From positions 62,001 through 126,000 of the forward strand of contig JAUKUA010000010.1 in NCBI GenBank assembly GCA_030549175.1: DNA of 64,000 bases, in the 5' to 3' direction. This DNA comes from Lasiosphaeris hirsuta (Eukaryota > Ascomycota > Sordariomycetes > Sordariales > Lasiosphaeriaceae). Below, in pieces: positions 38,247-46,951 of the stretch (positions are counted from its first letter, which is position 1; the number at the start of each line of letters is the position of its first letter). A program made the translations under genes and the position numbers. The notes under the pieces are model-generated. The model was not told the origin of the DNA. It did no database searches and was given only the letters and a program-made list of their open reading frames with translations.

Positions 38247-39566
38247 TGTAACATAGGCCGGCTTACGAAGGTCTAGGGTGTGACAACTACAAGGTAAGAT
38301 ATCAAATGAAGAGTCAGTCTGTAGAGCTTTAACCTTTTCCTAACTCTCGACTTAACCGTTTAACGAACTACCCCGACAATTGCTGTTGGTCTAGTTCAGA
38401 GCTTTTACACGACGAACTTAAAGACTTGATCTTCACAAGGCTAATAAGTACAAGGTCCGATTCAGAGGTTTAGAACAGAACGGTAAGGGTTAACTGTCGT
38501 AATATAAAGTGGTAGAGAGCTAGGGAGAAGGAGGTTCAGGGAGATGGAATGATCTAACAAAGGATAAGACATAATACTTCGTAGTTATAAGTCAGGAGAA
38601 ACAAAAAGGTTTACAAGGTTATATTACCTCTTAGCTTTACTGAAGTTTAGCTAATAATCTTTCTAGGTTTGTCTAAAAAGAACTAGGGAGCTTCTTCCTC
38701 TCGAGGATCCGTCGTAACGTACCTGTCCTACTTATAGAAGGCTATGTATAAGATACAAGGATACAAAAATACCTAAAGGATCGTCCTAGCCGCCTGTCGG
38801 TCCCAAATCTCCTTTCTAGCCGCCCGTCTCTCACGTCCTACAAATCCGTAGTTACAAACTAAGTGAAGCCGGCTCATCATACGTTGATCCGCGGCCGGTA
38901 TTAGTACTTATCCATACAGCTCTAGCGGCATAGTATCCATCGCTGTAGGTGTTTCTTCACGTCCTTGGTACTTTCGTTAGCTATAGTATTGTTAGGTCGA
39001 TCCCATGTCAGCTGTCACAGTAACGGTTCCCTTCATGACTTATACGCGGGGGTCACGGCTACCTGTCACCACTGAAGCTAGACTCCGGAGAACGTCGGAT
39101 TCCAGGTCTTCTAACGGAATGCCAGTAATAGCGGGGAGGTCTATGATTCGAAAGACCAGCTGTAGGATCTGGGCTGACTATGTAGGCTCTGACCACGATG
39201 CTGAGGTTAAATGGCTTGTCCATGACAAATCTGAAGTCTGATAACGTTGCCTAGCACGGGTAAGATCCGTTGTACGGTTACTCTGGCTTGTGAGTGGTTC
39301 TGGGCATTCCGTCGTAACCCGTAGGTGCTTAGGAGAATCCGCTGACCTGTGTGTCGGCTGAATAGGCTATTAGCTACACGTGGGATCATGTCCCGAGGTT
39401 GAGCCACGTTGTGGCCATCCTCTGTGATAGTTCCCTTATCCTCATGATCTATGATAGATGTTCGTGGGTCAATGGGTGTGTATGTATGTGGTTCGTGCCA
39501 CTGGTGTAGGGCGAGGTCAAGGAGGTCAGTGACCCTGTTGACCTAGGTGAGCCTACCAGTGTGACA
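38247..39566 (-). mobile_element. Solo LTR of the gypsy family inside unit B
   Basis: It is a 1320-bp LTR from TGTAACATAGG to CAGTGTGACA, opposite in orientation to the element in unit A. The flanks CTTTG (38242-38246) and TCTTG (39567-39571) differ by two C/T changes and probably derive from one 5-bp duplication. The right part (38880-39566) is nearly unmutated, which is why open frames appear there on both strands. Confidence 0.82.
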
Positions 39567-40229
39567 TCTTGACATAATTAACAGCTATTCTACTTATATA
39601 TAAGAAACATTAAATAAAATATAAAACATAACATTTATATATTAAATATTATTTAAACTGTTATCTCTTATTACATCTTTCTTTTTTTAACTAAGCTAAA
39701 TAGAAAAGAGTTAAATTTCTAATGTTAATATATTACATAGTTTATAAATAAAACTTTTATCTAATTAAATACATATCTTAACTTCTTTCTATACTAGCTA
39801 ATATATAAGGGGGCATATATCTATGTAAGTTAATAATTCCTCGTTAAAAAATAAATATATATAATCTAAAGTTTATAACTTTTTACTAAATAATAATACC
39901 TAGATAGATAAGAAAGGCTAGATATTATCTTTTAATATAATCCCATTAGAATTATAAGTTGTAAATAAACTTTATATTAATATAAGAGATAGCTAAAACG
40001 TTAAAATTCTAATATAACAAGTTAAAAAATAAATAATATTAAACTGTAATTTCATCCTTTTCGTCTTAATCATATTTGTATTAGTATCGTTACTTTATAA
40101 TACCTTCGAATTAAAAACTAAGAGGACATAAGAATCTATACTAACATATATATCCCTAAAAAAACTATAAATAGTCCTTATTACATAAATATTATTTTAT
40201 ATATTTCATAGTACCAGTAATTATTTTAA

Positions 40230-40801
40230 CTTTATAAATAAATTAGTAATTAGATACGTTACAGTAACATCTCTATTAAGGGCCGTCTAAAAACCTCTAA
40301 CCTATTTTTACTAATATAAGAAAGATTAAGAAACGGTACGACGGTTAGCGTATCTAGAAGATACCTTAACTTAAGAAAGAAATAACTAAAGAAAATATTT
40401 AATTTTATAACACTTTTACTACCTAAGCTCTAATTAATTAGTTAATTACTCATCACATAGTAAGTTAAGAGAATGACAGTAACAGTTTCGGAACGAGAGT
40501 AACCCGTATATCTAACTAAAAGAAAATATATAATATGAGTATCTATAAAATCAAACCTAAAGATTATACATTAGTAGAAAGAAAGACATACGTTAGAAAG
40601 TTAAAACGGTTATAATAATATCGACAATTACTAAACTAGCTGATATAAACCACATGATAGATAGTATCTACTATATATATTAATACTGCTGATAAGGACG
40701 TCGTCGATATAACGAAAACCGTACGGTATGATATGCGGAACGATATAGGCGATGGTAAGGACGACGAAAATCTCCTCATCAGTAGCGTGGATAAGGCATA
40801 A
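40230..40801 (+). pseudogene. Second broken frame of unit B, unknown function
   Basis: A single plus-strand frame, interrupted only by TAA, TAG and one TGA, includes IFTNIRKIKKRYDG, NMSIYKIKPKDYTLVER, KTYVRKLKRL and, before the final TAA at 40799, DVVDITKTVRYDMRNDIG and DDENLLISSVDKA. The C-terminal part is acidic and the middle basic. The antisense reading is Ser/Leu-rich and looks like a shadow. I do not recognise the family; it does not resemble a capsid protein that I can identify. The same stretch is present in unit A at about 35400-35960. Confidence 0.5.
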
Positions 40802-40887
40802 GAATTAATAAAAAATTCCCAAGGGAACGGTTCATATATAATGAGTTGATATAAGAGGAAAAAAAGAACAAGGAGACGGAGGCTAAA

Positions 40888-40935
40888 TAGCCGAGCGGTT
40901 AACTACTTGACCATAGCGCGATAGGTTCGGTTGAT
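40888..40935 (+). other. tRNA-like A-box/B-box sequence in unit B
   Basis: TAGCCGAGCGGTTA (40888-40901) matches a pol III A box of Leu/Ser-type tRNAs. GGTTCGGTTGAT (40924-40935) resembles a B box at tRNA-like distance. A complete cloverleaf cannot be closed by eye. Unit A carries the RIP-mutated equivalent near 36026-36075. Confidence 0.3.
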
Positions 40936-41160
40936 ATTTTGCCAATGTGACAAGTCGTCCTATGTATACACCAATTGAAAAAATGCCTCACGGAAAACGT
41001 ACATAGTGGCTACGTAATAATTACGTACGACCCCGCACCGTATAGGCACCGGCCAACCACGAGGATTCAATCCCCCGGGTCTGGACGATCGTAATCTCCC
41101 AACATCGGATGTAAGTACATAAGTACGCCATCTGTCGAATCACACACCGTAAACATCCGA

Positions 41161-41228
41161 GGACATCTCCTGTGACACACTGCTAGGACAGAGGACATTA
41201 GGACATCAACACCAAGGCTGTAATATTA
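41161..41228 (-). promoter_or_regulatory. Right array boundary: four GGACA iterons, hairpin arm and TAATATTAC
   Basis: GGACA occurs at 41161, 41186, 41193 and 41201, directly before the arm ACACCAAGGCTG (41209-41220) and GTAATATTA (41220-41228, TAATATTAC on the minus strand). Rep proteins of geminivirus type bind short iterated motifs in this position. The partner arm is missing because pogo sequence begins here. Confidence 0.75.
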
Positions 41229-41980
41229 TTATTAAACTAACCGTTTTTAATAGATTTTCATCTCTAATCCTTAAATAACTATAGATCTTATAGATATTAT
41301 TATTATTAAAGTCTTCTATCCTTAAAAATAATGACTAAGTTTAAATATTAATTATTAGTAGAGATATATTTAATAATTAATATCTAAATTTAATTTCCTT
41401 TCTTCTTTTTTTAAAATTTCTTTCTTTCTTTTATGTTAATAACTAAACTATTATGTCTAATACTAAAAGTAATATTAGTTTGTTTATATTATATCGGTAC
41501 TAAGTTAGAATAGTCTTTATACATAGAAGCTTTAAATAATTAAACTAAGGTTAAATAATAGCCTTATATGTTTAATTAGTACTATTTACATACATTTTCT
41601 ATAGCTTAATAGTAAAAATAGATAGATTTCTAGTAAAAAACTGGCTAGTCTAATACTTTCTAAAGGTCTCGTCGTCTCTAAGTATTCTTCTAGTTAGTCT
41701 CCGAATTTAGGCGTGGGTTAGAGGATAACCAAGCAACCCCTAAAATAGAATCTATTCGGTTAAACGTTCTTCCATGGCTAGAGAGAGCTTTTGATTAATA
41801 ATCTAGGCCGCAGAGGCTGGCTCGGAACCATAAACCCGATTAAAGAGAGTAGTAGGAGGTATACTATGGTATTTCGCAGAGTTACGGAATAAGCTAGTTT
41901 TTATATACTCCGCCGGTACATTTTGTAAATCAAACTTCGTAAATCGCTTTATTATTCAATTCTAAATCGAATAAAGAAGA
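41228..41980 (-). pseudogene. pogo-like transposase, N-terminal part (HTH and CENP-B-type DNA-binding domains, start of DDE)
   Basis: The minus strand from about 41980 downward reads AKYHSIPPTTLFNRVYGSEPASA (psq-type helix-turn-helix), then LSLAMEERLTE..L..GLLGYPLTHA and RRILRDDETF..YTSQFF-type sequence ending TRNLSI (CENP-B/Tc5 HTH domain). The beginning of the DDE domain follows, ending NLVIIFKDRRL and KNG.FNNN at the insertion point. Stops are TAA/TAG or TGG-derived. The frame carries on without shift at 24479 on the other side of the inserted array if the shared TAATATTAC is counted once. Confidence 0.8.
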
Positions 41981-42112
41981 TAGGAAAAAGATTAGAGTAG
42001 AATTAATTGAGTTGTTCGCGATTGAAATATGTGAATCGGATGGCGGGTAGTGGGTCACTGGTGACAAATCCTGTTCCAAATCTAGGGTGTTCCAAAAGCA
42101 GACCCCCTGACT

Positions 42113-42490
42113 TACTTCTTGGCGAGCAATATACTTTCATGCACGACCTCGAGTCATTCTTCTAGGTGCTCTTCTAGATATGTATCCACTACGATGGGTC
42201 GGGAAAAGACATTAGACCGACCAAGTTTGACAGCTGGAATTACGAGAATAATGACAAGTTGGTTACGTCTAAAAAAGGCGAGATTGCTGATGAGGAAGAT
42301 TTTCTCAACAAAGCAGATAGAAACTTTACGCCCTACTACCGGCCATTGATCCCATGGGTGTATAGACTGTGGAGGTAGGTATTCCCAAACGGCAGAAGGT
42401 GGAAGAGGCTAGAGCCGGAGCTCTATTCCTTGATGAAGGAGATCCTTCGCGAAGCCCGTAAGGACCCAAACATGATGGCGGATAGACAGC
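42113..42490 (+). pseudogene. FunK1-type fungal protein kinase, 3' fragment of the split gene
   Basis: From 42115 the frame reads LLGEQYTFMHDLESFF, then VLF.ICIHYDGSGKDI, KFDSWNYENNDKLVTSKKGEIADEEDF, YYRPLIPWVYRL, VFPNGRRWKRLEPELYSLMKEILREARKDPN. This is the C-terminal lobe of FunK1 kinases, continuing exactly from the fragment ending at 23542. Three TAG codons stand where the family has tryptophan (W) or another residue; these are G-to-A changes of RIP type leaking into the flank. The open frame runs on to 42843, but nothing after about 42490 resembles the family. Confidence 0.87.
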
Positions 42491-43552
42491 ATTGTCATAG
42501 GATATACCAGTGTTTTATATTCGCCTGTGAGCATACACTTGGCCTTAGTAGCGCCGGTACCCCGCAGTATTGCTGCCAGGAAGCGGTCATCTGGTCAAAT
42601 CGATGCTCTTCTTCCCCCGGCAAAGCGGCCATGCAGGGCTTTATTGTGGAAAAGCGGCTCTCAAGTGTGATTGTTTCACGTAATCAGGTCCCCGATTTTT
42701 ACCTCGCTCTAGCAATCCTCCCCTCAAGGAAAGCCCATCATCACGGCATGTGGCTTTCCCTCGATTCGCGAATCTCCACAGCTCTCGCGCGTACCTTGAA
42801 CCCACCCTCCGGCCCACTGCTTGGATTGCGATCCGACAGGTAGAGATTTCCAGCCAACGCAGGTCTAGCTCTTGTCTCCTTCCGTGGTTCCTGACCTTTG
42901 TGTTGTATTAGCACCGATCAATCCCCGTCCGAAGCAATCCCGCGAGGCTCGCGAGAGCTACCTGCCGACCTGAAACGACCCCGATCACCTACACCTTCGC
43001 TCGCCTCAGGTCCTAAGCGAAGAGGACTGACGCCCGCCCGCGTCCGCGTTACCCTACAGCCTCTTCCTCCTTCCTCAACACTCTTTCAATACCCGCCTTT
43101 CCGCCGACACGCCCAAACTTCGACCGACATTAAACCTCTGCCTCCTCTCCGCTCCTCTTCTCACCTTTACCCTCTCCTCTCTCCCCCTCTACCTTCTTCC
43201 TCTACTCCTCTGTCTTCCCCCTTCTCCTACTTTATCCTCCTCTGTTTCTCTCTCTCTACTCCCCTTTACCTCTTATTTTCTATTTCGCGTTAATATTGGT
43301 CTAGTTTATATTTCTTGATTTTATCCTCTTTTCATTTTATAGTAGGTTTTTGTTTGCAGTTGAAAGCTTCTTTATCTTTATAAATGTTTAGACCGCTTGG
43401 ACTGTCGGCTTCTATATACATATATATGTGCGTGTGTGTGTAAAGCTTTTTCGTGGACCTACGTGGTAAATGAAATTGTTTGAAATCTTTTATTTTAAAA
43501 AAAATTCAAAAAATCCTTGAACAACTCTCTAAACCTAACCCAAAGCCCCTAG
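42491..43552. other. Spacer with pyrimidine-rich tract and (GT) microsatellite
   Basis: No gene can be supported. Positions 43070-43270 are a C/T-rich tract (the open frame 42898-43293 is Pro/Ser/Leu-rich low complexity). A TATATACATATATATGTG run and (GT)n lie at 43412-43440. Confidence 0.6.
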
Positions 43553-45195
43553 TTACATAACACACACAGAAGAAAAGGAGCTAAATATTCTTACTATCGT
43601 CCCAGCTTTCCACGGCCGACTTTTCTTCAACATATATACGTTTTGAGGCCTTTGACTCCCAGTCGTTCCAACGGCCGCGTCTGGAGACGCAGTGGTATCC
43701 CCGTCTTCTTGAGTCAGAGTCTGCGAAAGCCGCCTGCCCGGGAGGCTGGCAAGGCTGGACTGGGTCATGGACGCATACGAGCGTGATAAACTTGGCACTT
43801 GTCCATCACGTCCTGAAGTGTCCCAGCTGCGCTTCCGTGGTCGCCCCCTCGGTGGCTCATCCCAACTGTCGCAATCGTGCCCGTCTTCAATGATACCTCC
43901 GTCGTCGATGATATCCCCATCGTCTGGCGAGTAAACATCTCGGCCAATATCCTGGCGGCAGCCATGAGTCGACACGGATCTCTTCGTTGGGCTAACACTC
44001 CGGCTCTGGGACCGCGTAGACTCAAAAATCTGAGCCCTAGACCCGACATCCAGTCCTCTCAAGCTCTGCGTTTCGGTCTCGCCTTTTGCCTCGTCCCAAA
44101 GACGCACAGCGTAAGTGAGACTCGACCCGAAAAAGGGAATATGCTCGTCTGTGAACAAGGACCAGGCAAAACGTGCGAAGAGGCACGCGACGCTGATGCC
44201 GCGGATTGGCTGCGGCGAGCGGTTGTGGTACAGACCAATCAGCTCGGGTGAGCCCGACGGCAGCAGCACGTGTGTGACAAGTTTGGCAGACTGAGATACG
44301 TCTGTGCCGAATCGCTTGGGCACAAAGGTGAAGCGCCGGGCATCAAAGAGATGATGGAGGTCCTTACGAAGAATGAGCATGTTCTTGTCGTCGTTGATCG
44401 CTGAGATCTCCAATGGTCGCCGGCAGTATCTGCAACGGAATAATTGTCAGTTTCCGTCAGTTTAGCAATGGCAACACCACACCAAGGAAAGGGACATCAG
44501 GAGAGGTTCCATTACCTATCCATCCCATTCGAAACAAACCAAAGCCTTTCTTTAACCGGAACGAGGTGTGCATTCTCAAGGGCGTCCATATACTCAGACA
44601 CGCGGCAGGTCATGTCACGATCCAACGCCGCGGCAGGCCCCTTCAGAGTCGGACGCGGCGGGATGAACTCGGGCAACCAAAGGTTCCTCCACAGCGGCGG
44701 CAAGTTACCGTGCGGCGCGCCGTCCTCATCAAAGCCGCCGTGAGGGAAGCGCCAGTGATAAAACGAGGGGATGACGGGGTATTTGACTAAAACCGAGACG
44801 ATTATGGTTAGCCGAGCTGGCTTGACGGACTTTTAACAAAACGAGGACAAGAGGGGAGGAGGCATACATAACAATGGATCACATCCCTCGACGCAGAAAA
44901 AGAATTCGCGTCCACGCAGCAGCCCGTCCGGCGGGCGGTCGATTCGCCGGAGACCATCGTCCTCGGCTCCGTCTTTCTGCGTCAAGTATCCGTTGTCCCA
45001 GCCTATGTCGGCAACTATACAGCAAGACGTTAACGCAACGTCAAAGTCAAGCCCGCCGTCGCCGTCTGCGGCCATGAGCACGAGCAGGTGGGGAGCGGAG
45101 TTGGGGTAGGCTGGGTGCCGAAACCGGACCTCGCGCTGTGCTATCCCCAGACCGTGCGTTATAGCCGGCGGCGTAAAGGGCGGGAGGGTAGCCAT
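43553..45195 (-). CDS. HNH-nuclease-domain protein, three exons
   Basis: Join (minus strand) 45195-44868, 44786-44516, 44429-43553; 1476 nt, 491 residues. Intron 1 (44787-44867) has GTATGC, a GCTAAC branch site and TTTTAG. Intron 2 (44430-44515) has GTAATG and TTGCAG. The spliced frame gives a fungal HNH_2-type domain: LDFDVALTSCCIVA and PPDGLLRG in exon 1, HWRFPH, then AHLVP (H183) followed by ER.WF, KNMLILRKDLHHLFD (N216, H225/H226) and FTFVPKR. The three residues H, N and H fit the metal/nucleophile set. The C-terminal 200 residues are acidic and serine-rich, probably disordered. The biological role of this ascomycete family is not established. It lies 1.1 kb from the transposon island but shows no RIP stops. 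Confidence 0.85.
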
Positions 45196-46439
45196 CTAAT
45201 ATAATACGCGCAATCGAGTTGTTGAATTTGCTGTAAGCGCAAGTCGGGCGAGATAATCGGCCGCTTTGCAGTTTATTAATTTGGTTGTTTTGATGACTGT
45301 GCTCATGCTCAATCTTTCCCCAAACCTGCGCGTTGACCGCGGCGATGGACCCCGCAATCCATAAGCCAATCCTAACGCCGTGCACACGCGGGAGCTGTGG
45401 AGCTATCCCGCACAAACCACACACCACTCAGAGTGGCACATCTACATAGGGGGCGCTCTAGTATGGAGCGTCTGAATGCAGCGCTTCAGAGTGACACTAC
45501 TCAATAACGCCACATGCAAACGCGCTTGGAAGGCTCTTTGAAAGACCCTGCATGCAGTTGCTCCGATAAATAAAAAACCTTTTCCCACTTATCTACATAA
45601 TCCAATTTAGTTGATGGATTGAGTGTTTGACACACCTCATCATGTGGCTTCTCGCTCCCACTCTTCATATGGACCGGTGGTGTAAAGGATTTCTCCAAAG
45701 CGGGTTATTCTCAAATGCCTACCCCAGATTCAGGGCAAAAGGGGCTGCCCAACTGATACCATTCACAGTTGTACATGTTAATTAACCAAGCGTAAGTCAA
45801 ATCAGACTTAACCCCGGGATTTCCATTACTAAACTGAACAACTTGCTACTGTGGATTTTACGCTCTTTAGGCTCTAGAGTCTTCAGCTACCTCAGCTAGC
45901 CAAATAATCCCGAACACGAACCCCAAGCCTCGCCCCCTCCATTCAATTACCAAAGTTACGGGCAGAGGCTCTCCCCCTATCTCGATGTATGACAACAGCT
46001 ATGCCCAGAAGCCAAGCCGATGGTAATAACATCCAACACTTTGCTCAAAACGCCGCAACAAAACGAGACCAAACCTGGCCGCCCCCTGATCGGAATTGAG
46101 CCGACCAAGAAGCAAGACTTGCAGCTCATGCTCGTCAAAATGGCCCAAGAGCCACTGTACGAGCTGGCGTTGGCGTTCCCACGCGGGAGGGGGATTGGAA
46201 CTAACCCTTGATAGTTGTGACGTTCCGTGAGCTCTGCGGTAAGCATCTAGACAGACAAGAAAGAAATTCACTTTCCGAAACAGCTGATGTCATCATATCC
46301 CAGTCCGAATTTTTGTTCTTCTGTCACATGCACGTCAGGTACTGTGACCGCCAAGACATCGCATTATTCGACACAATTGTCTAGGTATGCCCATGGATCT
46401 CAACATCAGCCAGTGTCTCGCCAACGGGATCAAGAGATC
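45196..46439. other. Intergenic region without a supportable gene
   Basis: Short overlapping frames on both strands (for example 45977-46271 minus and 46020-46211 plus) are mutual shadows without recognisable domains. Positions 45196-45440 would hold the promoter of the HNH gene. Confidence 0.5.
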
Positions 46440-46580
46440 CCTGATACCTCTGGAGCATACCTGACATCAAAACGGTTGGGTTTCACCACCTTCCAGTTCC
46501 TCAGCCGGCGTACGCCTGTATCAGCCACACCTGGAGTCAGTGGGGTGAAGAGAAGATGGTAGCGGTCGAGGCTGGGTAGG
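46440..46580 (+). pseudogene. HET-domain relic
   Basis: A plus-strand frame reads DIKTVGFHHLPVPQPAYACISHTWSQWGEE, with the first HET motif (P.YA.ISHTW) at about 46507-46540. It is followed by a stop within 15 codons. Nothing of motifs 2 and 3 is found downstream. It probably represents the remains of a HET gene beside the two intact ones. Confidence 0.55.
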
Positions 46581-46951
46581 ATACCCCTGTTGCTGCTGCC
46601 ACGGTGTTCGCGCCGGTCGTTGTGAATATCTCGTGGTAGGAGAAGGCTGGGAACGACGGGATGAGGAATAAGATCATGACTCCGCTGGGGGAGTGGCTAC
46701 AGAGGCGCCCTGGGGGTTCTGGACATATGATATCAATATTTCAAGGCAGTTGGGAGGCGCCATGCTGAAGCGGACTGGCTATGATTGGGTGAAGAGGTAG
46801 GATGATGATTGGGTTCCGATAAGGGCTGTAAACTGGGTGGTTCTGTAGGGAGGAGGCTGCTATGTTGTTGTAGGGTCAATTGGTTTCTTTTCCCTATAAT
46901 TACGGAAAGATGCTGAAAATTTGCTTCCCGTTGCAGGTACCAACGACAGGG

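Larger units (their letters stand above)
24479..41228. mobile_element. Head-to-tail array of two Rep-bearing CRESS-type replicon units, integrated
   Basis: Two directly repeated units run from nonanucleotide to nonanucleotide: unit A 24481-36362 and unit B 36363-41221. Once the gypsy insertions and their duplications are subtracted they measure about 3.09 and 3.53 kb. GTAATATTA (the complement of TAATATTAC) stands at both outer ends (24479-24487, 41220-41228). The junction has ATAATATTA (36361-36369). Each unit encodes a Rep-like HUH endonuclease on the plus strand followed by a second broken frame. Unit A lacks some stretches present in B (for example about 200 bp near 38060-38240). Both are RIP-mutated. 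A tandem array opened at the rolling-circle nick site is what integration of a replicating circular ssDNA replicon would leave. This is inference from structure; no database comparison was possible. Confidence 0.85.
23543..42112 (-). mobile_element. pogo/Fot1-like DNA transposon, split by later insertions
   Basis: The terminal inverted repeats are 23543-23585 (AGTTAGGTAGGGGACTTTTG...) and 42071-42112 (complement AGTCAGGGGGTCTGCTTTTG...). Both continue GGAACAC and end GGAACAG. Each is flanked by TA (23541-23542 and 42113-42114), the Tc1/mariner superfamily target. Without the insertion at 24479-41228 the element is about 1.83 kb, normal for the pogo group. Removing it and one TA rejoins the FunK1 kinase frame exactly. 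The transposase is on the minus strand. Confidence 0.9.

Noticed and set aside
1..42112. A CRISPR array or bacterial operon structure.
   Set aside because: Repeats are eukaryotic transposons; there is no regularly spaced short repeat and no Shine-Dalgarno-linked gene series.
42898..43293. 131-codon Pro/Ser/Leu-rich frame.
   Set aside because: It is the translation of a C/T-rich tract; low complexity without conserved features.
43765..44251. Frames on both strands within the HNH gene.
   Set aside because: They are shadows of the well-supported three-exon gene.
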